A stretch of DNA of 64,000 bases, from assembly GCF_004357765.1 (NCBI RefSeq), contig NZ_SMTE01000004.1, positions 62,001-126,000 of the forward strand, written 5' to 3'. The notes beneath the pieces were generated by a model. It did not search any database and was not told the origin of the DNA. It saw nothing but the letters and a program-made list of their open reading frames with translations. The DNA is from Pseudomonas putida. GTDB lineage: Bacteria > Pseudomonadota > Gammaproteobacteria > Pseudomonadales > Pseudomonadaceae. Positions 1-8,585 of the stretch are shown in pieces. How positions within the stretch are numbered: the first letter of the stretch is position 1; each line of letters starts with the position of its first letter. Position numbers and translations under genes: made by a program.

Positions 1-103
1 CGCCGGGCAAAAGGCGCTTCTTCGCCCAGCGATTGTTGCCATCCATGATGATCGCGACGTGACGCGGCACCGATGAAGGTGCCGCCAGCTTGGTCTTTTC
101 CAT
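1..103 (-). CDS. uppS: Undecaprenyl diphosphate synthase, N-terminal fragment
   Basis: Only the first 34 codons are in the window; the gene continues beyond base 1. The visible peptide contains HVAIIMDGNNRWAKKR, the hallmark first block of cis-prenyltransferases, with the catalytic-site Asp at residue 21 followed by GNxRW. The family condenses isopentenyl diphosphate units onto farnesyl diphosphate to make the C55 lipid carrier for peptidoglycan and O-antigen. The ATG at 103 is preceded by a GAGG ribosome site 7-8 bases upstream. It starts 15 bases after the frr stop codon, so it is probably in the same transcript as pyrH-frr. Confidence 0.95.
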   Translation of the reverse strand, partial: MEKTKLAAPSSVPRHVAIIMDGNNRWAKKRLLPG

Positions 104-118
104 TAAAAAACCTCGGCC

Positions 119-676
119 TCAGACGGCCATCAGGTCCTTTTCCTTGGCTTTGAACGCAGCATCGACCTCGGCGACATACTTGTCGGTCAGCTTCTGGATC
201 TCGTCAGCAGCGCGACGCTCTTCGTCTTCGCTGATTTCCTTGTCCTTGGTCAGCTTCTTCAGATCGGCCAGGGCATCACGACGCACGTTGCGCACCGCGA
301 CCTTGGCGTCTTCGGCAACCCCACTGGCCTGCTTGGTGTAGCCCTTGCGGGTTTCCTCGGTGAGGGCCGGCATCGGTACACGGATGGTGGTACCGGCGCT
401 GGACGGGTTCAGACCCAGGTCCGAGGTCAGGATGGCCTTTTCGATGGCCGCGCTGAGATTCTTGTCGTGGGCGACGATCTTCAGGGTGCGGGCGTCTTCG
501 ACGGTGATCGCGGCTACCTGGTTCAGCGGCATCTCGCTACCCCATGCCGGGACCTTGACGCTGTCCAGGATGCTTGGGTGGGCGCGACCGGTGCGGATCG
601 CCGCCAGGTTGCGCGCCAGGGCCTCGATGGACTTGCCCATGCGCTCCTGGGCGTCTTTCTTGATGTCGTTGATCAT
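119..676 (-). CDS. frr: Ribosome recycling factor
   Basis: 185 residues, the normal length for RRF. The sequence opens [13 protein letters not shown] and carries the [11 protein letters not shown] block and the C-terminal helix ending [10 protein letters not shown] that are typical of the family. RRF acts with EF-G to split the post-termination ribosome complex. The ATG overlaps the last bases of pyrH (ATGA, 4-base overlap), which indicates translational coupling in the pyrH-frr-uppS order found across gamma-proteobacteria. Confidence 0.98.
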
Positions 677-1416
677 GCTTGGCCTTCCTCGATCAGAGTA
701 CCTTCAGCGCCACCGACCACGATGTTCAGCAGGGCGCCAGGCTTGTTCATGTTGAATACCCGCAATGGCATCTTGTGGTCACGGCACAAGCAGATTGCGG
801 TCAGGTCCATGACGCCGAGCTTGCGATCCAGCACCTCATCGTAGGTCAGGTGATCGAACTTCTCGGCGTGCGGGTCCTTGAATGGATCGGCAGTGTACAC
901 ACCATCGACCTTGGTCGCCTTCAGCACCACGTCGGCATCGATTTCGATGGCGCGCAGGCAGGCCGCGGAGTCGGTGGTGAAGAACGGATTGCCGGTACCG
1001 GCGGAGAAAATTACCACATCCCCGGAGTTGAGGTGGCGAATAGCTTTGCGACGATCGTAATGGTCGGTCACGCCCACCATGGAAATGGCCGACATCACCA
1101 GGGCCGGGATGTTCGAGCGCTCAAGCGCATCGCGCATGGCCAGGCCGTTCATCACGGTGGCGAGCATGCCCATGTGGTCGCCGGTGACGCGATCCATGCC
1201 GGCTGCGCTGAGTGCGGCACCGCGGAACAGGTTGCCACCACCGATCACCAGACCGACCTGGACACCGATCCCCACCAACTGGCCGACTTCAAGGGCCATG
1301 CGATCCAGCACCTTCGGGTCGATCCCGAAGTCTTCCGAGCCCATCAGGGCCTCGCCGCTAAGTTTGAGCAAAATGCGTTTATAGCGAGGTTGGCGACCAC
1401 TCACCTGCTGAGCCAT
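673..1416 (-). CDS. pyrH: UMP kinase
   Basis: 247 residues, amino-acid-kinase fold. Motifs seen are [10 protein letters not shown] near the N-terminus, [10 protein letters not shown] (nucleotide-binding loop), [12 protein letters not shown] (UMP site) and [11 protein letters not shown] (ATP site). The enzyme phosphorylates UMP to UDP in de novo pyrimidine synthesis. It lies downstream of tsf, separated by about 180 bases with two hairpins, and overlaps frr by four bases. Confidence 0.98.
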
Positions 1417-1485
1417 TGCGAGTCTCTCCTGCGGCGTACTTTTAGAAAATTCGTGCGGGCTGTTTACAGCCTGCTAACTGTAGCG

Positions 1486-1575
1486 TGGCACCGCTTCGGT
1501 GCCAGCGGAGATGAGCCGGATAAACCCTTCTCCGTTTTGACAAAGAGGCTGCGCGCGTGAGCGGGCAGCCTCTTT
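1486..1575 (-). terminator. Two hairpins between tsf and pyrH
   Basis: Reading from tsf, the first hairpin pairs AAAGAGGCTGC (1542-1552) with GCAGCCTCTTT (1565-1575), an 11-bp stem ending in U-rich bases, and is a probable tsf terminator or attenuator. The second, TGGCACCG (1486-1493) with CGGTGCCA (1497-1504), has an 8-bp stem and a short loop. Neither is followed by a long T tract, so partial readthrough into pyrH is plausible. Confidence 0.6.
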
Positions 1576-1596
1576 GGGGCGACAGACGGGGCTGTC

Positions 1597-2460
1597 TTAC
1601 TGCTTGGCAGCAGCGACCTGAGCGGCAACTTCAGCAGCGAAGTCGTCGACTGGCTTCTCGATGCCTTCGCCAACCTTGAAGTAGGTGAAGGAAACGATTT
1701 CAGCACCGGCTTTCTTGGCCAGCGCGCCAACCTTGACTTCCGGATCCATGACGAAAGCTTGCTCTTTCAGCGAAGCTTCGGCTTTGAACTTGGCGATACG
1801 GCCGTTGATCATGTTCTCAACGATGTTTTCCGGCTTGCCAGCGATCTTGTCGGCGTTCAGCTGCAGGAAGACGTTCTTCTCGCGCTCGATGGCCTCTGGG
1901 GAAATTTCCGAGGCATCCAGGAACTCTGGGTTCGAAGCCGCAACGTGCATGGCGATGTTCTTGGCCAGCTCGACGTCACCGCCTTTCAGAACGACGGCAG
2001 CACCGATCTTGTTGCCGTGCAGGTAGGCGCCGACAACGTCGCCCTCGACACGTACCAGACGACGGATGTTGACGTTTTCGCCGCACTTGGCGACCAGGGC
2101 TTCACGAGCAGCTTCACGCGAGGCGATCAGCGGAGCAGCGTCGGTCAGCTTCTGGGCGAAGGCTTCTTCGAGGCTTTCGGCGACGAAGTTCTTGAAGTCG
2201 TCTTGCAGGGCCAGGAAGTCGGTCTGCGAGTTGACTTCCAGCAGGACGGCCGACTTGCCGTCGGTCTTGACTGCGATGGCGCCTTCGGCGGCTACGTTGC
2301 CAGCCTTTTTGGCGGCCTTGATGGCGCCCGAGGCACGCATGTCGTCAATGGCTTTTTCGATGTCGCCGCCGGCCTTTTCCAGGGCCTTCTTGCAATCCAT
2401 CATGCCTTCGCCGGTACGCTCGCGCAGTTCTTTGACCAGCGCTGCAGTAATTGCTGCCAT
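1597..2460 (-). CDS. tsf: Elongation factor Ts
   Basis: 287 residues. The N-terminal UBA-like block LVKELRERTGEGMMDCKKAL and the NSQTDFLA motif (the TDF loop that contacts EF-Tu) are both present. EF-Ts is the guanine nucleotide exchange factor for EF-Tu. The gene follows rpsB in the conserved rpsB-tsf operon, with an intrinsic terminator-like hairpin between the two that would set a lower tsf expression level. Confidence 0.98.
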   Translation of the reverse strand: MAAITAALVKELRERTGEGMMDCKKALEKAGGDIEKAIDDMRASGAIKAAKKAGNVAAEGAIAVKTDGKSAVLLEVNSQTDFLALQDDFKNFVAESLEEAFAQKLTDAAPLIASREAAREALVAKCGENVNIRRLVRVEGDVVGAYLHGNKIGAAVVLKGGDVELAKNIAMHVAASNPEFLDASEISPEAIEREKNVFLQLNADKIAGKPENIVENMINGRIAKFKAEASLKEQAFVMDPEVKVGALAKKAGAEIVSFTYFKVGEGIEKPVDDFAAEVAAQVAAAKQ

Positions 2461-2594
2461 TTCAAAATCCTCTTGGAAAGTTTTTCAACCATTCCACCCG
2501 CTCTTCACGGGCGTTAAATTCTGCAAATCGCTGCTGTTACATCAACCCGAGCATGATGCCGGGCCATGGCTGACAGCAGGATTTCAAGGTGGCA

Positions 2595-2617
2595 AAAAGG
2601 GGGCAAAGCCCCCTTTT
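2595..2617 (-). terminator. Intrinsic terminator/attenuator between rpsB and tsf
   Basis: Perfect 10-bp stem AAAAGGGGGC / GCCCCCTTTT with a 3-base loop, followed on the minus strand by a T-rich stretch. It lies directly after the rpsB stop codon, matching the known partial terminator in rpsB-tsf operons of other gamma-proteobacteria. Confidence 0.85.
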
Positions 2618-2644
2618 CGCGTGCCAAGTAGACGCTAGCGTCTA

Positions 2645-3382
2645 TTACTCGGCAGCAGGTGCAGCCGCTTCTTCAGCGTAGACTTCGGTGCCGCCGGCAA
2701 CGTTGTTGCGGCCGCGGATGATGGCGTCAGCCATCGAAGTCATGTACAGCTCGATGGCGCGGATGGCGTCGTCGTTACCTGGGATCACGTAGTCAACGCC
2801 TTCTGGGCTGCTGTTGGTATCGACAACGCCGATGACCGGGATGCCCAGCTTGTTGGCTTCGGTGATGGCAATGCGCTCGTGGTCGACGTCGATCACGAAC
2901 AGGGCATCAGGCAGGCCGCCCATGTCCTTGATACCACCCAGGCTACGATCCAGTTTTTCCAGATCGCGCGAACGCATCAGGGCTTCTTTCTTGGTCAGCT
3001 TGGCAAAGGTGCCATCTTCGGCCTGGGTTTCCAGGTCGCGCAGACGCTTGATCGAGGCGCGGATGGTTTTGTAGTTGGTCAGCATGCCGCCCAACCAACG
3101 GTGATCAACGTATGGCGAACCTGCGCGAGCAGCTTGCTCGGCGACGATCTTGCCAGCGGAACGCTTGGTGCCGACGAACAGGATCTTGTTCTTGCCCTGA
3201 GCCAGGCGCTCTACGAACGCCAGGGCGTCGTTGAACATCGGCAGGGTTTTTTCCAGGTTGATGATGTGGATCTTGTTACGCGCGCCGAAAATGAACTTGC
3301 CCATTTTCGGGTTCCAGTAACGGGTCTGGTGGCCGAAGTGCACACCGGCCTTCAGCATATCGCGCATGTTGACTTGGGACAT
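2645..3382 (-). CDS. rpsB: 30S ribosomal protein S2
   Basis: 245 residues from the ATG at 3382 ([19 protein letters not shown]). The open frame continues much further upstream, but that extension reads through the tandem repeat as low-complexity CKLQAAS residues and is not credible. Typical S2 blocks are [31 protein letters not shown] and [23 protein letters not shown] cut into shorter conserved pieces across the protein. The protein binds the head-body junction of the 30S subunit and, in E. coli, represses its own leader RNA. The Ala-rich C-terminus EEAAAPAAE is usual for Pseudomonas. Confidence 0.98.
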   Translation of the reverse strand: MSQVNMRDMLKAGVHFGHQTRYWNPKMGKFIFGARNKIHIINLEKTLPMFNDALAFVERLAQGKNKILFVGTKRSAGKIVAEQAARAGSPYVDHRWLGGMLTNYKTIRASIKRLRDLETQAEDGTFAKLTKKEALMRSRDLEKLDRSLGGIKDMGGLPDALFVIDVDHERIAITEANKLGIPVIGVVDTNSSPEGVDYVIPGNDDAIRAIELYMTSMADAIIRGRNNVAGGTEVYAEEAAAPAAE

Positions 3383-3538
3383 GATAGTTCCTTGATAAGT
3401 CGGGTTGGGCCTCCACGTATCCCAATGACCAACCCACGCTCCCGAACCGAGGTTCGAAGGTAAACGGGGCACCCAGGCCATCGTGTCGACACGTGTGTGG
3501 GTTTGAGCTCCCGGGGACCTCCCCCGAAAGCGGCGCAT

Positions 3539-3547
3539 GTTATACCA
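3539..3547 (-). promoter_or_regulatory. Probable rpsB extended -10 promoter
   Basis: On the minus strand the sequence reads TGGTATAAC, an extended -10 (TGn plus TATAAC, five of six matches to TATAAT). The -35 region at about 3562-3567 is a poor match (TTCCGT), as expected for an extended -10 promoter. It lies about 157 bases upstream of the rpsB ATG. Confidence 0.5.
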
Positions 3548-3616
3548 CAGACCGCAGGCAAACGGAACCCAGTTAGAGCAGCCGCAAGCAGCAAGCGACA
3601 AGCAGCCAGAAAAAGC

Positions 3617-3717
3617 ATCCACTTGCAGCATCCACTTGCAGCATCCACTTGCAGCTTGCAGCTTGCAGCATCCACTTGCAGCTTGCAGCTTGCAGCTTGC
3701 AGCTTGCAGCTTGCAGC
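3617..3717. repeat. Tandem 7-bp/13-bp repeat in the rpsB-map promoter region
   Basis: 101 bases made only of two units: ATCCACTTGCAGC (13 bp) and TTGCAGC (7 bp). The order is three 13-mers (3617-3655), two 7-mers (3656-3669), one 13-mer (3670-3682) and five 7-mers (3683-3717). The 13-mer is ATCCAC plus a 7-mer with one overlap, so TTGCAGC occurs 11 times. Units are identical, which points to recent expansion by slippage. The same core (AGCTGCAAGC / GCTTGCAGCT) recurs as an inverted pair at 28901-28961. Confidence 0.97.
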
Positions 3718-3722
3718 TCTGA

Positions 3723-3728
3723 TAGAAT
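3723..3728 (+). promoter_or_regulatory. Candidate map -10 element
   Basis: TAGAAT matches TATAAT at five of six positions and lies five bases after the last repeat unit and 51 bases before the map ATG. No good -35 is found at 17 bases; TTGCAG hexamers from the repeat fall at spacings of 13 and 20. If this is the promoter, its upstream half is built from repeat units. Confidence 0.4.
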
Positions 3729-3779
3729 ATGGCCTTTCCCGTTTTTTCGCGCCCAAGATGGCGCCGTAGAGAGCCTGCA

Positions 3780-4562
3780 ATGACCGTTACCATCAAGACC
3801 GCAGAAGACATCGAGAAGATGCGCATCGCCGGCCGCCTGGCCGCCGAAGTGCTGGAAATGATCGAGGAACACGTCAAGCCCGGCGTTACCACCGAAGAAC
3901 TCGACCGCCTGTGCCACGACTACATCGTCAACGTCCAACAGGCCATTCCGGCGCCGCTCAACTACAAGGGCTTCCCCAAGTCCATCTGCACGTCGGTCAA
4001 CCACGTGGTCTGCCACGGCATTCCCGGTGAAAAGCCGCTCAAGGATGGCGATACGTTGAACATCGACGTCACCGTCATCAAGGATGGCTACCACGGCGAC
4101 ACCAGCCGCATGTTCCACGTCGGCACCGTACCGGCCTGGGCCGAGCGCCTGTCCAAGGTCACCCAGGAGTGCATGTACAAGGCCATCGAGCTGGTCAAGC
4201 CGGGCTGCCGCCTGGGCGACATCGGCGAAGTGATCCAGAAGCACGCCGAGAAGAACGGTTTCTCGGTGGTGCGCGAGTTCTGCGGCCACGGCATCGGCAA
4301 GGTGTTCCACGAAGAGCCGCAGATTCTCCACTACGGCAAGGCCGGCACCGGCATGGAACTCAAGGAAGGCATGACCTTCACCATCGAACCGATGATCAAC
4401 CAGGGCAAGGCCGACACCAAGGTGCTGGGCGACGGCTGGACCGCCATCACCAAGGACCGCAAGCTCTCGGCCCAGTGGGAACACACCCTGGTGGTGACCG
4501 CTACCGGCTATGAGATCTTCACCCTGCGCAAGGACGACACCATCCCGCGCACTTCGGCCTGA
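3780..4562 (+). CDS. map: Methionine aminopeptidase, type I
   Basis: 260 residues from ATG at 3780; an in-frame upstream start at 3729 would add a poorly conserved extension. All five metal ligands of the family are visible: Asp96, Asp107, His170, Glu203 and Glu234, plus His79 of the active site (VCHGIPGE). The enzyme removes the initiator Met from nascent proteins. It is transcribed divergently from rpsB, as in most gamma-proteobacteria, and is followed 35 bases later by glnD. Confidence 0.97.
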   Translation: MTVTIKTAEDIEKMRIAGRLAAEVLEMIEEHVKPGVTTEELDRLCHDYIVNVQQAIPAPLNYKGFPKSICTSVNHVVCHGIPGEKPLKDGDTLNIDVTVIKDGYHGDTSRMFHVGTVPAWAERLSKVTQECMYKAIELVKPGCRLGDIGEVIQKHAEKNGFSVVREFCGHGIGKVFHEEPQILHYGKAGTGMELKEGMTFTIEPMINQGKADTKVLGDGWTAITKDRKLSAQWEHTLVVTATGYEIFTLRKDDTIPRTSA

Positions 4563-4597
4563 CCTACCCGGCCACTCTACGACAGGAACGCGACAGC

Positions 4598-7300
4598 ATG
4601 CCCCAGGTGGATTCCGAGCTGTTCGACCGCGGCCAGTTCCAGGCGGAACTGGCCCTCAAGGCGAGCCCCATCGCCGCCTTCAAGAAGGCCATCCGCCAGG
4701 CAGGCGAGGTGCTCGACAGGCGTTTTCGCGAAGGCCGCGAGATCCGCGGACTGGTCGAGGATCGCGCCTGGCTCGTCGACAACATCCTGCAACAGGCCTG
4801 GAAGCAGTTCGACTGGGGCGACTGCAGCGATATCGCCCTGGTAGCCGTCGGCGGCTACGGTCGCGGCGAGTTGCACCCGCATTCGGACATCGACCTGCTG
4901 ATCCTGCTCGACGCCGCCGAGCATGAGCAATACCGCGACGCAATAGAGCGCTTCCTGACCTTGCTCTGGGACATCGGCCTGGAAGTCGGCCAGAGCGTGC
5001 GCACCGTCGATGAATGCGCCGAGCAGGCCCGTGCCGACCTGACGGTGATCACCAACCTGATGGAAAGCCGCACCATCGCCGGCCCCGAAGCCCTGCGCCA
5101 GCGCATGCTGGAGGTGACCAGCACCGCCAACATGTGGCCAAGCCGGGAGTTTTTCCTGGCCAAGCGCGCCGAACTCAAGGCGCGCCACCACAAATACAAC
5201 GACACCGAGTACAACCTCGAGCCCAACGTCAAGGGCTCCCCCGGCGGCCTTCGCGACATCCAGACAGTGCTGTGGGTCGCCCGTCGCCACTACGGCACCT
5301 TGAACCTGCACGCCCTGGCCGGCGAAGGCTTCCTGCTGGAGAGCGAGAACGAGTTGCTGGCTTCGTCCCAAGATTTCCTGTGGAAGGTGCGCTACGCCCT
5401 GCACATGCTGGCCGGACGGGCCGAGGACCGTCTGCTGTTCGATCACCAGCGCAGCATCGCCGCGTTGCTGGGCTACAGCGACGAGAACCCCAAGCGCGCC
5501 ATCGAACAGTTCATGCAGCAGTACTACCGGGTGGTGATGAGCATCAGCCAGCTGTGCGATCTGATCATCCAGCACTTCGAGGAGGTCATCCTCGCCGACG
5601 ACGACAGCGGCACCACCCAGCCCTTGAATGCCCGCTTCCGCCTACACGACGGCTATATCGAGGCGGTCAATCCGAACGTATTCAGACGCACCCCGTTCGC
5701 CATGCTGGAAATCTTCGTGCTGATGGCCCAGCACCCGGAAATCAAGGGCGTACGCGCCGATACCGTGCGCCTGTTGCGCGAGCACAGGCACCTGATCGAC
5801 GAAACGTTCCGCAACGACATCCGCAACACCAGCCTGTTCATCGAACTGTTCAAGTGCGAAGTCGGCATCCACCGCAACCTGCGAAGGATGAACCGCTACG
5901 GCATCCTCGGCCGCTACCTGCCGGAGTTCGGCCTGATCGTCGGACAGATGCAGCACGACCTGTTTCACATCTATACCGTCGACGCACACACCCTCAATCT
6001 CATCAAGCACCTGCGCAAGCTGCAGTACACGCCGGTGTCCGAGAAATTCCCGCTGGCCAGCAAGCTCATGGGCCGTCTGCCCAAGCCTGAGCTGATCTAC
6101 CTGGCCGGCCTGTACCACGACATCGGCAAGGGCCGCCAGGGCGACCACTCCGAGCTCGGGGCGGTGGACGCGCAGAAGTTCTGCGAGCGCCACCAGTTGC
6201 CGGCCTGGGATTCGCGGCTGATCGTCTGGCTGGTGCAGAACCACCTGGTGATGTCCACCACCGCCCAGCGCAAAGACCTCTCAGACCCGCAAGTCATCAA
6301 CGACTTTGCCCTGCACGTCGGTGACGAGACGCGTCTGGACTACCTCTACGTGCTGACCGTGGCCGATATCAATGCCACCAACCCCAGCCTGTGGAACTCC
6401 TGGCGCGCCAGCCTGCTGCGCCAGCTCTACAGCGAGACCAAGCGCGCATTGCGCCGCGGCCTGGAAAACCCGCTGGACCGGGAAGAACAGATCCGCCAGA
6501 CGCAAAGTGCGGCGCTGGATATTCTCGTTCGCGAAGGCACCGATCCGGACGACGTCGAACAGCTCTGGTCGCAACTGGGGGACGACTACTTCCTCAAGCA
6601 CACCGCCGCCGACGTGGCCTGGCACAGCGATGCGATCCTCCAGCAGCCATCTGACGGCGGACCGCTGGTGCTGATCAAGGAAACCACACAGCGCGAGTTC
6701 GAAGGCGGTACGCAAATCTTCATCTATGCGCCCGACCAGCACGACTTCTTTGCCGTGACCGTAGCCGCGATGTCACAGCTGAACCTGAACATCCATGATG
6801 CGCGGATCATCACCTCGAGCAGCCAGTTCACCCTCGACACCTACATCGTGCTCGACAACGATGGCGGCTCGATCGGCGACAACCCGCAGCGGGTACAGCA
6901 GATCCGTGACGGCCTGACCGAAGCGCTGCGCAACCCCGAGGACTACCCGACCATCATCCAACGCCGGGTGCCACGCCAGCTCAAGCATTTCACCTTTGCC
7001 CCACAGGTGACCATCCACAACGATGCACAGCGGCCGGTGACCATCCTCGAGATCACCGCCCCCGATCGCCCAGGCCTGCTGGCGCGCATCGGGCGGATCT
7101 TCCTGGAGTTCGACCTGTCGTTGCAAAATGCCAAGATCGCCACCCTGGGCGAGCGCGTGGAAGACGTGTTCTTCATCACCGATGCCGACAACCAGCCGCT
7201 TTCCGACCCGCAATTGTGCAGCCGCCTGCAGGAAGCCATCGTCCAGCAGTTGCAGGCCGGCCAGGGCAGCGACGCCAGCCCCGCCCGCGTGACCTTTTAA
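4598..7300 (+). CDS. glnD: Bifunctional uridylyltransferase/uridylyl-removing enzyme GlnD
   Basis: 900 residues. Domain order: nucleotidyltransferase with [18 protein letters not shown] at about 85-102 (Asp97 and Asp99 as metal ligands), GlnD PII-uridylyltransferase helical region, HD domain with [14 protein letters not shown] near 504-517, and two C-terminal ACT domains (about 710-790 and 815-890, the second with [13 protein letters not shown]). GlnD uridylylates PII (GlnB/GlnK) under nitrogen limitation and removes UMP when glutamine is sensed by the ACT domains. Starts 35 bases after map, probably in the same transcript. Confidence 0.97.
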   Translation: MPQVDSELFDRGQFQAELALKASPIAAFKKAIRQAGEVLDRRFREGREIRGLVEDRAWLVDNILQQAWKQFDWGDCSDIALVAVGGYGRGELHPHSDIDLLILLDAAEHEQYRDAIERFLTLLWDIGLEVGQSVRTVDECAEQARADLTVITNLMESRTIAGPEALRQRMLEVTSTANMWPSREFFLAKRAELKARHHKYNDTEYNLEPNVKGSPGGLRDIQTVLWVARRHYGTLNLHALAGEGFLLESENELLASSQDFLWKVRYALHMLAGRAEDRLLFDHQRSIAALLGYSDENPKRAIEQFMQQYYRVVMSISQLCDLIIQHFEEVILADDDSGTTQPLNARFRLHDGYIEAVNPNVFRRTPFAMLEIFVLMAQHPEIKGVRADTVRLLREHRHLIDETFRNDIRNTSLFIELFKCEVGIHRNLRRMNRYGILGRYLPEFGLIVGQMQHDLFHIYTVDAHTLNLIKHLRKLQYTPVSEKFPLASKLMGRLPKPELIYLAGLYHDIGKGRQGDHSELGAVDAQKFCERHQLPAWDSRLIVWLVQNHLVMSTTAQRKDLSDPQVINDFALHVGDETRLDYLYVLTVADINATNPSLWNSWRASLLRQLYSETKRALRRGLENPLDREEQIRQTQSAALDILVREGTDPDDVEQLWSQLGDDYFLKHTAADVAWHSDAILQQPSDGGPLVLIKETTQREFEGGTQIFIYAPDQHDFFAVTVAAMSQLNLNIHDARIITSSSQFTLDTYIVLDNDGGSIGDNPQRVQQIRDGLTEALRNPEDYPTIIQRRVPRQLKHFTFAPQVTIHNDAQRPVTILEITAPDRPGLLARIGRIFLEFDLSLQNAKIATLGERVEDVFFITDADNQPLSDPQLCSRLQEAIVQQLQAGQGSDASPARVTF

Positions 7301-7334
7301 CGATTAGACAGACGATTGACGAGACCTTGCGCCG

Positions 7335-8531
7335 ATGAACCATGCCTTGACCCAGCTGCAGCCCTACCCGTTCGAGAAGCTCCGTGCCCTGCTGGGCAGT
7401 GTCACCCCTGCCGCGGGTAAACGCGCCATCGCTCTGTCGATCGGCGAGCCTAAGCACGAATCACCGGCGTTCGTCGCCAAGGCCATGGCCGACAACCTCG
7501 ATAAACTGGCCGTCTACCCCAGCACCATCGGCCTGCCAGCCTTGCGCCAGGCCATTGCCCAGTGGTGCGAGCGCCGTTTCGGTGTGCCTGCCGGCTGGTT
7601 GGACGCCGATCGACACGTGCTGCCGGTCAATGGCACTCGCGAGGCGCTGTTCGCCTTCACCCAGGCGGTGGTCAACCGCGCCGATGACGGTCTGGTGATC
7701 AGCCCCAACCCGTTCTACCAGATCTACGAAGGTGCCGCCCTGCTGGCGGGAGCCACCCCGCACTACCTGCCGTGCCTGGAAAACAACGGTTTCAATCCTG
7801 ACTTCGATGCCGTGCCGGCGCATGTCTGGAAGCGCTGTCAGATCCTGTTCCTCTGCTCGCCAGGCAACCCCACCGGTGCCCTGGTGCCGATGGACACGCT
7901 GAAGAAGCTGATCGCCCTGGCTGACGAGCACAACTTCGTGATCGCCGCCGACGAGTGCTACAGCGAACTGTACTTCGACGAAGACGCGCCACCTCCCGGC
8001 CTGCTGACCGCCTGCGCCGAGCTGGGTCGTAGCGACTTCAAGCGCTGCGTGGTATTCCACAGCCTGTCCAAGCGCTCCAACCTGCCAGGGCTACGCTCGG
8101 GCTTCGTGGCCGGCGACGCCGAAATCATCAAGCCGTTCCTGCTGTACCGCACCTATCACGGTTGCGCCATGCCGGTACAAACTCAGCTGGCCAGCATCGC
8201 CGCCTGGCAGGACGAGGCCCACGTGCGCGAGAACCGTGACCAGTACCGGGCCAAGTACGATGCCGTACTGGACATTCTGCAGCCGGTAATGGACGTGCAG
8301 CGCCCGGACGGTAGCTTCTACCTCTGGGCCAAGGTGCCAGGCAGCGACGCCGACTTCACCCGCGACCTGTTCGAGGCGCAGCACGTGACCGTGGTCCCAG
8401 GCTCGTACCTGTCGCGCGAAGTGGACGGCGTCAACCCAGGCGCCGGGCGGGTACGCATGGCCCTGGTCGCGCCACTGGCCGAATGCATCGAGGCAGCGGA
8501 GCGGATTCGCACGTTCCTGCAGAGCCGCTGA
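7335..8531 (+). CDS. dapC: Succinyldiaminopimelate transaminase
   Basis: 398 residues, class I/II PLP aminotransferase. The PLP lysine is Lys246 in SLSKRSNLPGLRSGF; the CSPGNPTGA and DECYSELY blocks bind the cofactor. DapC converts N-succinyl-2-amino-6-ketopimelate to N-succinyl-LL-diaminopimelate with glutamate as donor. The placement next to glnD, and dapD and dapE further along the window, supports the lysine/DAP assignment over a generic aminotransferase. It ends in a convergent arrangement with the antiporter gene. Confidence 0.93.
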   Translation: MNHALTQLQPYPFEKLRALLGSVTPAAGKRAIALSIGEPKHESPAFVAKAMADNLDKLAVYPSTIGLPALRQAIAQWCERRFGVPAGWLDADRHVLPVNGTREALFAFTQAVVNRADDGLVISPNPFYQIYEGAALLAGATPHYLPCLENNGFNPDFDAVPAHVWKRCQILFLCSPGNPTGALVPMDTLKKLIALADEHNFVIAADECYSELYFDEDAPPPGLLTACAELGRSDFKRCVVFHSLSKRSNLPGLRSGFVAGDAEIIKPFLLYRTYHGCAMPVQTQLASIAAWQDEAHVRENRDQYRAKYDAVLDILQPVMDVQRPDGSFYLWAKVPGSDADFTRDLFEAQHVTVVPGSYLSREVDGVNPGAGRVRMALVAPLAECIEAAERIRTFLQSR

Positions 8532-8539
8532 TCAGGCTG

Positions 8540-8580
8540 GGGGCGCGTTGCGCCCCTGCTTGCCCGCGAATGGCCTCGGT
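8540..8580. terminator. Hairpin between convergent dapC and antiporter genes
   Basis: GGGGCGC (8540-8546) pairs with GCGCCCC (8550-8556) with a 3-base loop. No T tract follows. The next bases, GCTTGCCCGCGAATGGCC, look like a degraded P. putida REP half. Confidence 0.5.
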
Positions 8581-8585
8581 CAGAA

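Larger units (their letters stand above)
3383..3779. other. Divergent rpsB/map control region (397 bp, no gene)
   Basis: No coding region is supported here. From left to right it holds the rpsB leader (about 150 transcribed bases if the 3539-3547 promoter is used), the rpsB promoter, a GCAAGC-rich spacer at 3578-3607, the 7/13-bp tandem repeat at 3617-3717, and a -10-like TAGAAT followed by the short map leader. The rpsB leader is a likely site for S2 autoregulation by analogy with E. coli; no specific structure was proved. Confidence 0.7.

Noticed and set aside
3617-3717. CRISPR array
   Set aside because: The units are 7 and 13 bases, directly abutting, with no unique spacers and no cas genes.
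3383-3892. N-terminal extension of ribosomal protein S2
   Set aside because: The open frame through the tandem repeat gives repeated CKLQAAS residues; the standard start [13 protein letters not shown] at 3382 fits all S2 proteins.
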